This document shows, piece after piece, positions 18,240 to 27,469 of a stretch of 64,000 nt of DNA. The notes beneath the pieces are model-generated. The model had not been told where the DNA came from and searched no databases. It worked only from the letters and a program-made list of their open reading frames with translations. Each line of letters begins with the position of its first letter. The first letter of the stretch is position 1. The stretch lies in contig NZ_BIFR01000002.1 in NCBI RefSeq assembly GCF_003967535.1, positions 248,001-312,000 on the forward strand. Direction: 5' to 3'. This stretch comes from Tengunoibacter tsumagoiensis (GTDB lineage: Bacteria; Chloroflexota; Ktedonobacteria; Ktedonobacterales; Ktedonobacteraceae). Both the position numbers and the translations under genes were made by a program.

Positions 18240-19262
18240 CTAGGTTGACTCTCGTACAATCAATTGGAATGGCAGAACCTCATCGCGGCCAGTTTCGGGG
18301 GCCTGACCATTCAAGCGTTCAAAGAGTAACTCCGCTGCCCTTTTTCCCAGATTCTCTTGAAATTGAGCAATCGTCGTCAGCGGAGGAGTGAGTAAGCGGG
18401 CGATAGGGATATCATCGCAGCCAATCAATGCAACATCTTCAGGAATACGAAGCCCCATTGCTTTGGTCGCAGTTAACACACCTATAGCCAGGACATCGTT
18501 CGCAGCAAAAATAGCCGTCGGAGGCTCTGGCAGTGAGAGAAGCGTCTGTGCACCTTTATAGCCGCACTGTTCAGTAAAATCGTCTTCATATATCAACTGT
18601 GGTTCAAACGGCAGACCGGCCTCTGTAAGGGCCTTCTGATAGCCTTGTAGCCGCTTTGAAGCTGGTCCAAAGCGGCCATTCACCAATCCAATTTGTCTAT
18701 GTCCACGTTCAATCAAATGAGTCACAGCCGTATAAGATGAGGCCACATCATCTAACGACAGGCAGTCAACGGGCAGAGATGAAAAACTATGTTCAGCATC
18801 TTTGAGGCAAGCGATCGCAATATTGCGCTCAGTTAGAGGGCGCAGATCCTCTGCGGTAATGTGAAATGAAACAAGAATAATACCATCGACACGATTCTGT
18901 TCAAAGCTTTTCAGGCCATGGCGCTCCTTCGTCGCGATACCATCAGTATTATATGAGATCAGATCATACCCACGTTGCTCCGCAATAGATTGAATCCCAC
19001 GCTGAAACGTTGGATAAAAAGGATTGGTAATATCTGGTAGAATGCTTGCGATAAGATAGGATTTGCGCGTGCGTAAACTTCGCGCCATACGATCTGGTAC
19101 ATAGTGAAGTTTGCGCACAGCCTCATGAACGCGCTGTTGTGTCTCTTCGGGAACAGACGTGCTACCATTTTCTCCCAGAACTAAAGAGACGGTTGATTGA
19201 GAGACCCCCGCAAGCTTCGCCACATCGGCTTGCGTAGGATTCCTTTGAGCACTTTTTCGCAT
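18240..19262 (-). CDS. LacI-family transcriptional regulator
   Basis: About 340 aa. The N-terminal HTH (TQADVAKLAGVSQSTVSLVL) and hinge helix region (PDRMARSLRTRKS) precede the sugar-binding periplasmic-type domain (DITNPFYPTFQRGI, FAANDVLAIG, DVALIGCDDI, TTIAQ). I choose ATG 19262, with GAGGAAA about 9 bases upstream, over a TTG at 19280. It is divergent from the GH30/ABC genes and almost certainly controls them. A 53-bp palindrome in the gap is its likely operator, and its own promoter seems to be TTGACA - 18 bp - TATGCT. The inducer is probably the sugar released by the GH30 enzyme (inference). Confidence 0.92.
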   Translation of the reverse strand: MRKSAQRNPTQADVAKLAGVSQSTVSLVLGENGSTSVPEETQQRVHEAVRKLHYVPDRMARSLRTRKSYLIASILPDITNPFYPTFQRGIQSIAEQRGYDLISYNTDGIATKERHGLKSFEQNRVDGIILVSFHITAEDLRPLTERNIAIACLKDAEHSFSSLPVDCLSLDDVASSYTAVTHLIERGHRQIGLVNGRFGPASKRLQGYQKALTEAGLPFEPQLIYEDDFTEQCGYKGAQTLLSLPEPPTAIFAANDVLAIGVLTATKAMGLRIPEDVALIGCDDIPIARLLTPPLTTIAQFQENLGKRAAELLFERLNGQAPETGRDEVLPFQLIVREST

Positions 19263-19307
19263 AGCGTCAGGTTTCCTCAATTCCGATACGTATTACTATT
19301 ACGAATG

Positions 19308-19337
19308 AGCATAGCGCTTTTCCCTTAATATTGTCAA
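19308..19337 (-). promoter_or_regulatory. Candidate promoter of the LacI gene
   Basis: On the minus strand TTGACA (19337-19332), 18 bp, TATGCT (19313-19308), about 45 bases before the chosen ATG. Good match to a sigma-70-type promoter. Confidence 0.6.
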
Positions 19338-19347
19338 GTTCAACCTA

Positions 19348-19376
19348 TTGACAGGGTATAATTCATATGCTATTCT
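19348..19376 (+). promoter_or_regulatory. Candidate promoter of the GH30 operon
   Basis: TTGACA (19348-19353), 17 bp, TATTCT (19371-19376). The -10 box lies inside the left arm of the 53-bp palindrome, so a bound LacI protein would block polymerase. Confidence 0.65.
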
Positions 19377-19422
19377 TACTTTGTAATTCGAATTAGTAAT
19401 TCGAATTACAAAGTAAGAATAG
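19370..19422. promoter_or_regulatory. 53-bp perfect palindrome, probable LacI operator
   Basis: Arms 19370-19395 and 19397-19422 are exact inverted copies around one central G. The centre holds two copies of the 12-bp palindrome TAATTCGAATTA side by side (19384-19395 and 19397-19408). LacI-family dimers bind short palindromes, so two adjacent sites could hold a tetramer. It overlaps the -10 box of the GH30 promoter. Confidence 0.85.
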
Positions 19423-19505
19423 GAACGATAAACATCGTTGTTCTTGATCTTCCATTGATGTTGTAGAATTTGATCTGCAACGTTCCTCACAGAGGAGGAT
19501 ATCTG

Positions 19506-21368
19506 GTGAAGACACACATTGCCCACAGGTGGAGATTGGCATCTCTGTCCACGCTCATTATTTTGGTAAGCATCAGCATTCAAAGTTTTTTACCCCGTTC
19601 AATTGCTCATGCTGACACCATTGCTCAGATCTCATTATCCAATACCCATCAGACTATTGATGGATTTGGGGGATCGGGTGCACAACTTGGTGCATATGAT
19701 TTGCAAAGCCTTCCCGATGCGACACGCACACAGATTCTGGACCTACTTTTCTCACAAACGAATGGAGCAGGGCTTTCGATTGTGCGTAGTGAGATTTGTG
19801 GTGGTGCAGATTATAACACGGACAATTTCGAATGTAAATCGATTGAGCCGCAGCAGGGGACATGGAACTGGTCGAGCGATGGTGAAGAGATCTGGTTGAT
19901 GAACCAGGCGAAAAACCGTGGCGTTTCTACCTTTATGTCAACTTCCTGGAGCCCACCGGCCTGGATGAAGACCAACAACAGTACCGTTGGTGGCACATTG
20001 AGCTCTGACAAGTATCAGGCCTATGCCGATTATCTTACTCAGTATGTGCTCAATTATAAATCCCGCTTTGGTATTGACATGTATGCACTTTCTCCTCAGA
20101 ATGAGCCGGATTCAAACTCTACCTGGCCTTCTTCACTTATGGATGGCAATCAGCTTAAGGATTTTATCCATAACTATTTGAAGCCGGATTTTCAGCAGAA
20201 CAATATTACGACGAAGATCATCATGCCAGAAGTTGGGAATTGGAGCAACGTGCCAAGTTATGCGAATCCTATTCTCACGGATAGCAACACCAGCAATGAT
20301 GTTGATATTATGGCTGGACATTCGTATGACGGACACTATGATCCACTTGCTAACACACAGGGGAAGCCTATCTGGGAGTCAGAGGTCTCTAGCGGCGATC
20401 CCAATGATAGTGGCATGGGTAGCGGATTGTCCTGGGCAATGAAAGTGCACAATTTCATGGTGACGACGCAGGCCAGTGCCTGGCTCTACTGGGAATTTAT
20501 CTCACAGCGCTGTTGTGCAGATCAACAATACTCTCTCATTAGTGTTGATTTTAACAATAATACCTACATCGCCAATAAGCGTCTCTTTACGCTTGGAAAC
20601 TATAGCCGCTTTGTAAGACCTGGCTATCAGCGTATTGATGTCACGGAGAACCCCACTTCCGGGGTATATCTCTCAGCTTACAAAGATCCTGCCAGCAGCA
20701 AAGTGGTGGTGGTCGCAATCAACCAGAATGGTGGTGATCAGGCTTTAAGTCTGCAAACGAGCGATTTCCAGTCCAGCTCACTGACGCCATATGTCACTTC
20801 TTCGACCCAGAATCTGGCGCAGCAAACCCCGGTTACTGCAACGGGCAATACCTTTGCTGTGACACTGCCTGCACAAAGCGTTACAACCTTTGTTGGCGAT
20901 GTGTCTGTTGGCGGTACCTCCAATCTGGTACAGGACCCTGGTTTTGAAAATCAGACCAATAGTACGCTCAGCAGTCCCTGGTCGCGTCTTGAAGGTTCAG
21001 GCAGTGTTGGCGTAGATTATCACCTTGCCGGCTATCCTCATGGCGGCAATAACGATGGCTGGATTAGTAGCGCTTCTGGCTGGACAAGCATTGGACAGAG
21101 CATCTCTGTTACTCCAAATACCAACTATACCCTCAGTTGTTGGGAACGAGATTCGAACAATATTACCGGTTATCTAGGAGTGTACTACACCAGCAGTAAG
21201 ACTGCGGGGCCAAAAACGGAGACGAGCTTTAGTGGCTCCAGCACCTATACACTACGAAGCGAAACGTTCAATAGTGGATCGAATAACTCCGTGACGATGT
21301 ACATTGGCTATCCCGGAGTTGCTAATTCCTACCTGGTTGCTGATGATTGTAGTGTAACTGCATCCTAG
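19506..21368 (+). CDS. Secreted GH30 glycoside hydrolase with C-terminal carbohydrate-binding module
   Basis: About 620 aa from a GTG preceded by GAGGAGG. A signal peptide ends near SIAHA. The catalytic domain starts with TIDGFGGSGAQL, typical of GH30. The general acid is E200 in SPQNEPD and the nucleophile E293 in IWESEVSS. GH30 members cleave glucosylceramide, beta-1,6-glucan or glucuronoxylan; the subfamily cannot be settled here. A beta-sandwich follows, and residues about 475-620 (LVQDPGFENQ, then WSRLEGSGS) look like a CBM4/9-type module. It heads the sugar ABC operon and stands behind the LacI operator, so the freed sugar is probably imported by the following transporter. Confidence 0.88.
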   Translation: MKTHIAHRWRLASLSTLIILVSISIQSFLPRSIAHADTIAQISLSNTHQTIDGFGGSGAQLGAYDLQSLPDATRTQILDLLFSQTNGAGLSIVRSEICGGADYNTDNFECKSIEPQQGTWNWSSDGEEIWLMNQAKNRGVSTFMSTSWSPPAWMKTNNSTVGGTLSSDKYQAYADYLTQYVLNYKSRFGIDMYALSPQNEPDSNSTWPSSLMDGNQLKDFIHNYLKPDFQQNNITTKIIMPEVGNWSNVPSYANPILTDSNTSNDVDIMAGHSYDGHYDPLANTQGKPIWESEVSSGDPNDSGMGSGLSWAMKVHNFMVTTQASAWLYWEFISQRCCADQQYSLISVDFNNNTYIANKRLFTLGNYSRFVRPGYQRIDVTENPTSGVYLSAYKDPASSKVVVVAINQNGGDQALSLQTSDFQSSSLTPYVTSSTQNLAQQTPVTATGNTFAVTLPAQSVTTFVGDVSVGGTSNLVQDPGFENQTNSTLSSPWSRLEGSGSVGVDYHLAGYPHGGNNDGWISSASGWTSIGQSISVTPNTNYTLSCWERDSNNITGYLGVYYTSSKTAGPKTETSFSGSSTYTLRSETFNSGSNNSVTMYIGYPGVANSYLVADDCSVTAS

Positions 21369-21516
21369 CTTTCAAATGTCCTTTCCATCTTGAGAATGTG
21401 TGTAGAGGGAGGCGCTCCTCTGTTCTTCCCTCTGCCTTTCTATACATTTCCTGTGCATCTTCTTAGAACATTTGTACTTTTCTGTATTGTCGTAGTTCCT
21501 TTTGGGAGTTGAATGT

Positions 21517-22776
21517 ATGAAGCAGCGTCTTGCGCCAATTTTCGCAGTATTTACGATCCTTGCAATGCTTTTTCTGAGCGCATGTGGTGGTGATACAAAG
21601 TCATCTGGTCCAGTGCAGCTTACCTTCTGGTATAACGAAGGTAAAAATGAAGAGGCCGCCGTTCTCAAAGTTGTCAATGATTTTAATACGAGCCATCCAA
21701 ACATCCACGTTAAAGCTGAGTATATTGACTTTAATAGTGAGCATGATAAGTTTGTGACCGCCGCCGCAGGTGGATCAGGTGCCCCTGACATTATTCGTAT
21801 CCAGCCCGCCTGGACCTCGGAACTTGCCAAAAAAGGCTTTTTGCTGAACCTGGATGGGAAGATTGATGGTGTCGATGATTTCCTTCCTTCTGTGATGTCC
21901 TATGGCAAATATAATGGAGGCCTCTATAGCCTGCCTGAGGTTACTGACTTCCTGGCCATGTGCTATAACAAAGATCTGCTGCAAAAAGCAGGGATTGCCA
22001 ATCCACCGACGACCTTTGATGAGCTTCGCGCTGATCTGAAGAAGCTGACAAATGCTCAACAGAACAAATACGGTTTTGCTACATCGGGCGGTTCCTGGTT
22101 TGTGCTTCCATTCATCTATGCCTATGGTGGAGATCAGATCTCTAATGATGAGTCGAAAATTTATATCAACCAGCCTGCGTCTGTTACTGGCTTCAGTTCT
22201 CTTGTAGATATCTTAAACAAAGACAAAACTGCGCAGCCCCTTGACCTGACCAATGGCTACAACAATATGAACACTGGCTTCAAAAATGGAGATGTAGCGA
22301 TTATCTTCCAGGGCCCCTGGCAGGTTACTGATCTGCTGACAGGTCCAGCGTTTCAGGGAAGCAATAGTGGAAACTTTGGAGTCGCTCCTATTCCTGTGGC
22401 TTCTGCTGGGGATGTGCCCCGGTCTCCGATTGGTGGACAATCCCATGCGATTTATGCAGGAACGGCCCATCCTGCCGAAGCACTTGAGTTCCTCAACTAC
22501 TTTGACTCCAAGGATAGCCTGGCCGCAATCGCTAAAGCTAATGGAACACTGCCCGCTCGTCAATCTGCGTATACTCCTGAGGTGTTACAGAATCCAGTTG
22601 TCAAGGCGTTCAATCCTCTGATCTCTACAGGAAAGAATGTGCCTATTAATCCAGTCTCACCCCAGTTGAATACTCCTCTGGATAAAGATATTCAGAATGC
22701 ACTTGCTGGCAAACAAGATCCAGCCGATGCGCTGAACCAGGTGGCGACCGATTGGAAGCCCTTGATTAATCAATAG
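21517..22776 (+). CDS. Sugar ABC transporter substrate-binding lipoprotein
   Basis: About 419 aa from ATG 21517 (GGGAG upstream; an in-frame TTG at 21502 is less likely). Lipobox LSAC puts the lipid on C23. The family 1 extracellular binding protein fold is shown by QLTFWYNEG, APDIIRIQPAWTSELAKKG, LPEVTDFLAMCYNKDLLQKA and GDVAIIFQGPWQ. It captures an oligosaccharide and passes it to the two permeases encoded next. The ATPase (MsmX/UgpC type) is not in the window and is presumably shared from elsewhere, as is usual for this class. Confidence 0.92.
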   Translation: MKQRLAPIFAVFTILAMLFLSACGGDTKSSGPVQLTFWYNEGKNEEAAVLKVVNDFNTSHPNIHVKAEYIDFNSEHDKFVTAAAGGSGAPDIIRIQPAWTSELAKKGFLLNLDGKIDGVDDFLPSVMSYGKYNGGLYSLPEVTDFLAMCYNKDLLQKAGIANPPTTFDELRADLKKLTNAQQNKYGFATSGGSWFVLPFIYAYGGDQISNDESKIYINQPASVTGFSSLVDILNKDKTAQPLDLTNGYNNMNTGFKNGDVAIIFQGPWQVTDLLTGPAFQGSNSGNFGVAPIPVASAGDVPRSPIGGQSHAIYAGTAHPAEALEFLNYFDSKDSLAAIAKANGTLPARQSAYTPEVLQNPVVKAFNPLISTGKNVPINPVSPQLNTPLDKDIQNALAGKQDPADALNQVATDWKPLINQ

Positions 22777-22806
22777 TCGTTATCTTACCGTGACTGAGTT
22801 CTGTGG

Positions 22807-22829
22807 GTTGCAGATGTTGCATCTGCAAC
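22807..22829 (+). promoter_or_regulatory. Intergenic hairpin between binding protein and permease genes
   Basis: GTTGCAGATG - TTG - CATCTGCAAC, a 10-bp perfect stem with a 3-base loop and no T-run. Such hairpins stabilise the upstream mRNA, giving more binding protein than permease (inference). Confidence 0.6.
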
Positions 22830-22935
22830 TCCACTTAAAGAGAGCGATGCCGCAAAATCCTGCAAGGGCGTCCAGGGCTGTTTGAGGGACTCATGAGCTA
22901 TCCTTGTGCTATTAGTTTGTGTGGAGAAAAAATCT

Positions 22936-23916
22936 ATGGCTTTGAGATTGATGGACGATCGTCACGTGCGACAAGATCAGTCTGTGCGGGCTAGACCGAA
23001 TATGTGGAGAAAAAAAGTATTCCCTTATCTCTGCCTTGCGCCTACCGTTATTTTGATGGCTGTGCTTATTGTGTACCCTCTGTTGAATGCAATGGAGTAT
23101 AGCTTTACCAATGCGAATGACGGGAATATTGAACGACATATTGGTGTCATAACTATTCCTGCTACCTATAAATTTGTGGGTTTACAAAATTTTATTAATA
23201 TTCTGGCGGGCAAAGCCTACAGTATCTCCTTTGGAACACTATTGCTCCAGACGGTGTTATGGGTGGTCGTCAGTGTTGTATTTCATTTTATTATTGGCCT
23301 TGGGCTGGCGCTGCTTCTGAATCGTCATATCCGTTTTCGCGGTGTGTATCGTGCAGCGATGATGATCCCCTGGGCTATGCCTCAATATGTTACGGCCTTT
23401 GGCTGGAGCTTTATCCTCAATCAGAATTACGGCATTATCAATCAGGTCCTGCTAGCTATTGGAAGATCACCAATTCCCTGGACGCTTGATGTGGGTTGGG
23501 CTCGTTTTGCCCTTCTGGGCGTTAATATCTGGTTGGGCTTCCCTTTTTATGTCGTAACGCTGTTGGGTGGGCTACAGAATATACCAGTCGAGCTATCGGA
23601 AGCGGCCGTCATCGACGGTGCAGGTTTCTGGCAGCGGCTGCGTTATATTATTGCTCCCCTATTACGCCCGGTGGCCAGTCTTACAGTGCTTCTTGATATC
23701 ATCTGGACGTTTAATTTCTTCTCAATCATCTATTTCATTACGAGAGGTGCACCCAATGGTGGAACGGATACCATTACCTCATTTGCCTATGAAAATCCGA
23801 TCCAATCCCACTTCTTTGGCTTAGGATCAGCCTATGCCATGCTAATCCTGATTATTTTGTTGATAATCACCGTTCTCTATGTGCGGTTGTTGCGGATACA
23901 AAAAGGAGTTGAGTAA
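22936..23916 (+). CDS. Sugar ABC transporter permease (MalF-like)
   Basis: About 326 aa from ATG 22936, chosen for GGAG upstream; a longer frame to 22906 is possible. Six membrane segments, starting with FPYLCLAPTVILMAVLIVYP. The EAA loop that docks the ATPase is EAAVIDGAGFWQRLRYIIAP. It pairs with the MalG-like permease that overlaps it by one base (TAATG). The first about 35 residues are a basic cytosolic tail. Confidence 0.9.
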   Translation: MALRLMDDRHVRQDQSVRARPNMWRKKVFPYLCLAPTVILMAVLIVYPLLNAMEYSFTNANDGNIERHIGVITIPATYKFVGLQNFINILAGKAYSISFGTLLLQTVLWVVVSVVFHFIIGLGLALLLNRHIRFRGVYRAAMMIPWAMPQYVTAFGWSFILNQNYGIINQVLLAIGRSPIPWTLDVGWARFALLGVNIWLGFPFYVVTLLGGLQNIPVELSEAAVIDGAGFWQRLRYIIAPLLRPVASLTVLLDIIWTFNFFSIIYFITRGAPNGGTDTITSFAYENPIQSHFFGLGSAYAMLILIILLIITVLYVRLLRIQKGVE

Positions 23917-24833
23917 TGAAAATGTCTGTAGCCAGCCGGTCTGTAGGTGGATATGAGCGGTATAGCGATCAGCAAAGGCAGGTCAAACGGCAGTATCGTT
24001 CGCGAGCGGTAAAAACTCGCTTGCAGGCTTTGGGCATACATGGTCTCTTGATTTTTGCCTCTCTCATTGCTCTTTTCCCTCTCTTCATCATCATTATGAC
24101 CTCTTTCAAACCTGCGGAGGAGATATTTACCACTAAAATTCAGGTCTTTCCGATTCATTGGACGATCGACAACTATACATATGTGTTGAACGATGGGTTC
24201 TTCTCGTATATGAAGAATAGCGTGATTGTCTGTCTGGGGACGACGTGTATCTCGCTACTGGCTGCATTGCCCGCAGCATTTGCGCTTTCTCGGTATGAAT
24301 TCCGGGGCAAGCTTGGACTTCTGATGTCGTTTCTGGTGACACAGATGTTTCCAGCCCCTCTCTTGATTGTGCCTCTCTATGCTCTTTTTATTCAGATACA
24401 CCTGCTGAATAACCTGTTTGGCCTGATTATTGCAGGAGCGACTGGAGCATTGCCGTTTAGCGTCTGGATGCTCAAAGCGTTTTTTGATGCCGTTCCTCAG
24501 GAGCTGGATCAGGCGGGCCTGCTGGATGGTCTTGGTCCTTTCGGTGTGTTTTACTATATTGCCCTTCCTCTGACTTTACCGGGTATTGCAGTAGTCTGGT
24601 TTCTTAATTTTATTAGCTCCTGGAATGAGTTCTTTTTCGCAAACCTGTTCATTTCAGATAAAGATATTGAGACTTTGCCGCTTGGCCTGACCCATTATGT
24701 GTTTCAGACCGGTCAGCATTGGCAATGGCTCTGTGCCTATGCCGTCTTAGTCACGATACCAGTCGTGGTCGTATTCTATTGGGCGCAGCGCTATCTTGTT
24801 GCGGGTCTTACAAGTGGGAGTATGAAGGGATAA
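23916..24833 (+). CDS. Sugar ABC transporter permease (MalG-like)
   Basis: 305 aa, six membrane segments. The EAA loop is degenerate but clear: ELDQAGLLDGLGPFGVFYYI, with the conserved D-G spacing. TaATG overlap with the MalF-like gene means tight co-translation. Together with the lipoprotein and a shared ATPase it imports the sugar produced by GH30. The first 40 residues are Arg/Gln rich. Confidence 0.9.
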   Translation: MKMSVASRSVGGYERYSDQQRQVKRQYRSRAVKTRLQALGIHGLLIFASLIALFPLFIIIMTSFKPAEEIFTTKIQVFPIHWTIDNYTYVLNDGFFSYMKNSVIVCLGTTCISLLAALPAAFALSRYEFRGKLGLLMSFLVTQMFPAPLLIVPLYALFIQIHLLNNLFGLIIAGATGALPFSVWMLKAFFDAVPQELDQAGLLDGLGPFGVFYYIALPLTLPGIAVVWFLNFISSWNEFFFANLFISDKDIETLPLGLTHYVFQTGQHWQWLCAYAVLVTIPVVVVFYWAQRYLVAGLTSGSMKG

Positions 24834-24917
24834 TGGTTGTGTAGAGAGCAGGGCAAATACAACGCTGCTAACAATGGTTAATTGTGTCAATAGATAACGA
24901 AGGGATAAAGATTGGCT

Positions 24918-26327
24918 ATGGCCGGGTGGACTACTCTTGTAAAACTTATTCAGGAAGAAATCATTCAGAGAAGTGAGGAAGGATGCGATATCAGTGGGTT
25001 TGACCTGCTGGTTGCAGAGGCTCAGCACGATAACGCTCGTTTGATGGAAATCTATCATCTGTTGCAGGCGTTGCCAGTGCGCGATGATTTTCCCTATGTC
25101 GAACCATCGGATCTGGCTGCTATTCGCAGTGAGCGACCAGAGGGGCCACGCCAATTGGTGCGTAGCCATGAGGAAGCTGTCTGGCAAGATAAATTCTTTG
25201 GGGCATGGCTTGGACGCTGTGTGGGATGCGCTCTGGGCAAACCGTTGGAGAGTACAGCCTTTGCTCATGGGACGCCAGAAATGCCAGGATGGCGGGGGCG
25301 CGCTCAGACGCCCGGCTGGAAAAATATCAAGACCTGGTTTGAAGCTGCAAATATGTGGCCGATCACAGGCTATACCCCTGGTCAATCGCCAGCGAAGGAT
25401 CTGCCTGGCATGGCACTTCACTCCGAAAGTGGCTTGAGTGAGCGTGAGCGCATTGCTTATATGCAAAGCGATGATGATATTCGTTACACCATTCTTGGCT
25501 TGCTCATGATCGAAGAAAAAGGAGTGAATTTTGATAGCTGGGATATTGGCAAGTTATGGCATCGCGTCCTTCCCTACCAATTTGTCTGTACAGCCGAAAC
25601 CCAGGCGTATTTGAACTTTTCAGCCATTACTTCGCATATGGAGGGAGGCAGACCACACGATTGGAAGCAGCAATTGGAGTGGGTACGTACCTATTTAAAT
25701 CCATACCGCGAATGGATTGGCGCGCAGATCCGTGCCGATGGCTGGGGCTATGCTGCCGCTGGTCGGCCAGAACTGGCTGCTGAACTGGCCTGGCGGGACG
25801 CTTCATTCTCGCACGTTAAAAATGGTATCTATGGAGCTATGTTTATAGCCAGTATGATCGCCGCCGCCTTTGTTGAAGAGGATATCGAGCGGATCATCCA
25901 GATTGGATTAAGTGAGATTCCACAGAATTGTCGCCTGGCCCATGATGTACGGACCGCTATCGCAATTGCTCATAGTACGGATAATGTGGAAGCGCTGATG
26001 GAGGCCCTGTGGTCTGCTTTTGATCACTATCATCCCGTTCATACGAATAATAACGCTGCTCTGGTCGTGGCTGCGCTCATCTTCTCAAAGGGCGATTTTG
26101 AGCGCGCGATTACAACGGCTGTACTGGGAGGCTGGGATACTGATTGTAATGGGGCGACCGTTGGGTCGATTATGGGAGCAAGGCTTGGGGCGAAAGTTCT
26201 CCCTCAATCATGGGTTGAACCATTGCATGATACGCTCTATGCAGATCTCATAGGCTTTGACCCCATTGCTATCTCAGAATGTGCACGCAGAAGCTATGCC
26301 GCCTCTTTTGTTCATTCGTCGATATAA
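24918..26327 (+). CDS. ADP-ribosylglycohydrolase-family protein
   Basis: About 469 aa from ATG 24918 (an upstream TTG at 24912 is also in frame). The DraG/ARH fold is marked by FFGAWLGRCVGCALGKPLES, the metal site SDDDIRYTILGLLM (D185-D187) and the second site GGWDTDCNGATVGSIMGA. The family removes ADP-ribose from proteins or other acceptors using two Mg ions. Members also occur inside sugar-utilisation operons, where a role on N-glycosidic or nucleoside-like substrates is suspected. Here it is the last gene of the GH30/ABC operon, about 85 bp behind MalG, so I favour a metabolic role. The residues before about 80 are a variable helical extension. Confidence 0.85.
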   Translation: MAGWTTLVKLIQEEIIQRSEEGCDISGFDLLVAEAQHDNARLMEIYHLLQALPVRDDFPYVEPSDLAAIRSERPEGPRQLVRSHEEAVWQDKFFGAWLGRCVGCALGKPLESTAFAHGTPEMPGWRGRAQTPGWKNIKTWFEAANMWPITGYTPGQSPAKDLPGMALHSESGLSERERIAYMQSDDDIRYTILGLLMIEEKGVNFDSWDIGKLWHRVLPYQFVCTAETQAYLNFSAITSHMEGGRPHDWKQQLEWVRTYLNPYREWIGAQIRADGWGYAAAGRPELAAELAWRDASFSHVKNGIYGAMFIASMIAAAFVEEDIERIIQIGLSEIPQNCRLAHDVRTAIAIAHSTDNVEALMEALWSAFDHYHPVHTNNNAALVVAALIFSKGDFERAITTAVLGGWDTDCNGATVGSIMGARLGAKVLPQSWVEPLHDTLYADLIGFDPIAISECARRSYAASFVHSSI

Positions 26328-26398
26328 ATTCAGTCATAAGTTCATCGATAGTAACCATATTATTTACTATCTTTTTCATTCCACTGTATAGTTGGTGA

Positions 26399-26434
26399 AA
26401 GATGATTATAGAGACTACAACCTATAATCATCTT
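26399..26434 (+). terminator. Hairpin after the GH30/ABC operon
   Basis: AAGATGATTATAG (26399-26411) pairs perfectly with CTATAATCATCTT (26422-26434). No long T-run follows, so it may stop transcription weakly or protect the 3' end. Confidence 0.5.
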
Positions 26435-26546
26435 GTCAAGCCAGTAAGAAGCGACCTGAAGAGGTATTGAACACCTATGCAATGCCATACGCGAGGGTGG
26501 CGTCAAGGATATCTTGCCGACTCTGCTGCAATCGCAAAAGAAGCAC

Positions 26547-27011
26547 TCAAGAGCCCTTTTTAAAGGGTGAGGCAGGATCGTTTTGCATTAAACTCATCAG
26601 GCGTGGGCTGGCCTGTTCAGATGCATCATCGACCTCCCTGAAGATCTCCTCGATCTGTGCCTGGCTTAGATCACGCGTGGGGTCCCAGCCGTAGCGTTTG
26701 AGATCAATCCGTTCTTCGCTACTAAAGATAATCCCCTCGGACTCTAGTAAATGGCGCATCCGATCTGGCTCCCCAAACGCCCAACTTCCACTCAACTCTC
26801 CCTTACTATTGACCACGCGCTGTGCAGGAACACCTGGACTGGCCTCATTCATCATCCAACCAACCATTCGTGCAGCTCTGGGATATCCGATTGCTTTTGC
26901 AAGTGACCCATAGGTAACGACACTTCCTACTGGGCAAGCACGAACTAATGCAAAAACGCGTGTTTTGAGTAAGGAAATTTGATTATATGTGTAGGATGGG
27001 TTATCGGCCAT
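26547..27011 (-). CDS. Alkyltransferase-like protein (MGMT family, no active-site Cys)
   Basis: 154 aa matching the DNA-binding domain of O6-alkylguanine alkyltransferases: VRACPVGSVVTYGSLAKAIG and ARMVGWMMNEA. The active-site motif PCHR is replaced by PAQR (62-65), so the methyl-accepting Cys is Ala63. Alkyltransferase-like (ATL) proteins bind O6-alkylguanine and hand the lesion to nucleotide excision repair rather than repairing it. It has a C-terminal extension of about 50 residues beyond the domain. It stands alone, with no link to the sugar operon. Confidence 0.85.
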   Translation of the reverse strand: MADNPSYTYNQISLLKTRVFALVRACPVGSVVTYGSLAKAIGYPRAARMVGWMMNEASPGVPAQRVVNSKGELSGSWAFGEPDRMRHLLESEGIIFSSEERIDLKRYGWDPTRDLSQAQIEEIFREVDDASEQASPRLMSLMQNDPASPFKKGS

Positions 27012-27469
27012 GAAAGGTACCTCTTGGTGGAACTATCCTCTATTTTTATGGAGTTGTGCTAATTTCTTGTGAGAAAAAGCGAACTCGTATGAATCTCATC
27101 CTGGTGGATGATTAAGTATATCACATGAAGATAATGCCCCTGCTATCGTGCAAAGGATCTCTACATAGAAAAAAGTCAGGAACGGATTACTAATCCATTC
27201 CTGGCAGGAGTGTGTCTGTTTACAGCTCGCGGGTGAGACTAGCCCATAATCGTGTGGACATAGTGCTGTGTCTCTTCTCAGCGGTTATCGCATAAGGAGG
27301 TCAAGCCCTTTCTTCATGATAGCTATCGCGACCCACGCGTCCCTGTTACATTCTCACGACCAACATGGAACCCTCAACGGCCAGGAGCTCTGCCTTGTAT
27401 CCTGCTTTAAGCATAAGGCAGAGAGCGATAAGTTAGGCACGATGTGTGTCACTCTTCACATAACCCGCA
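27012..27469. other. Gene-free stretch of about 460 bp
   Basis: It holds the intrinsic terminator of the SbnA-like gene (27169-27203) and a decayed copy of the dispersed palindromic repeat at about 27284-27340 (TATCGCATAAGGAGGTCAAG, then TTCTTCATGATAG). A short ORF here has no support. Confidence 0.6.
27169..27203 (-). terminator. Intrinsic terminator, leftward
   Basis: On the minus strand CAGGAATGGATTA - G - TAATCCGTTCCTG (one G-T pair), followed after AC by TTTTTT. It ends transcripts of the SbnA-like gene. Confidence 0.8.
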
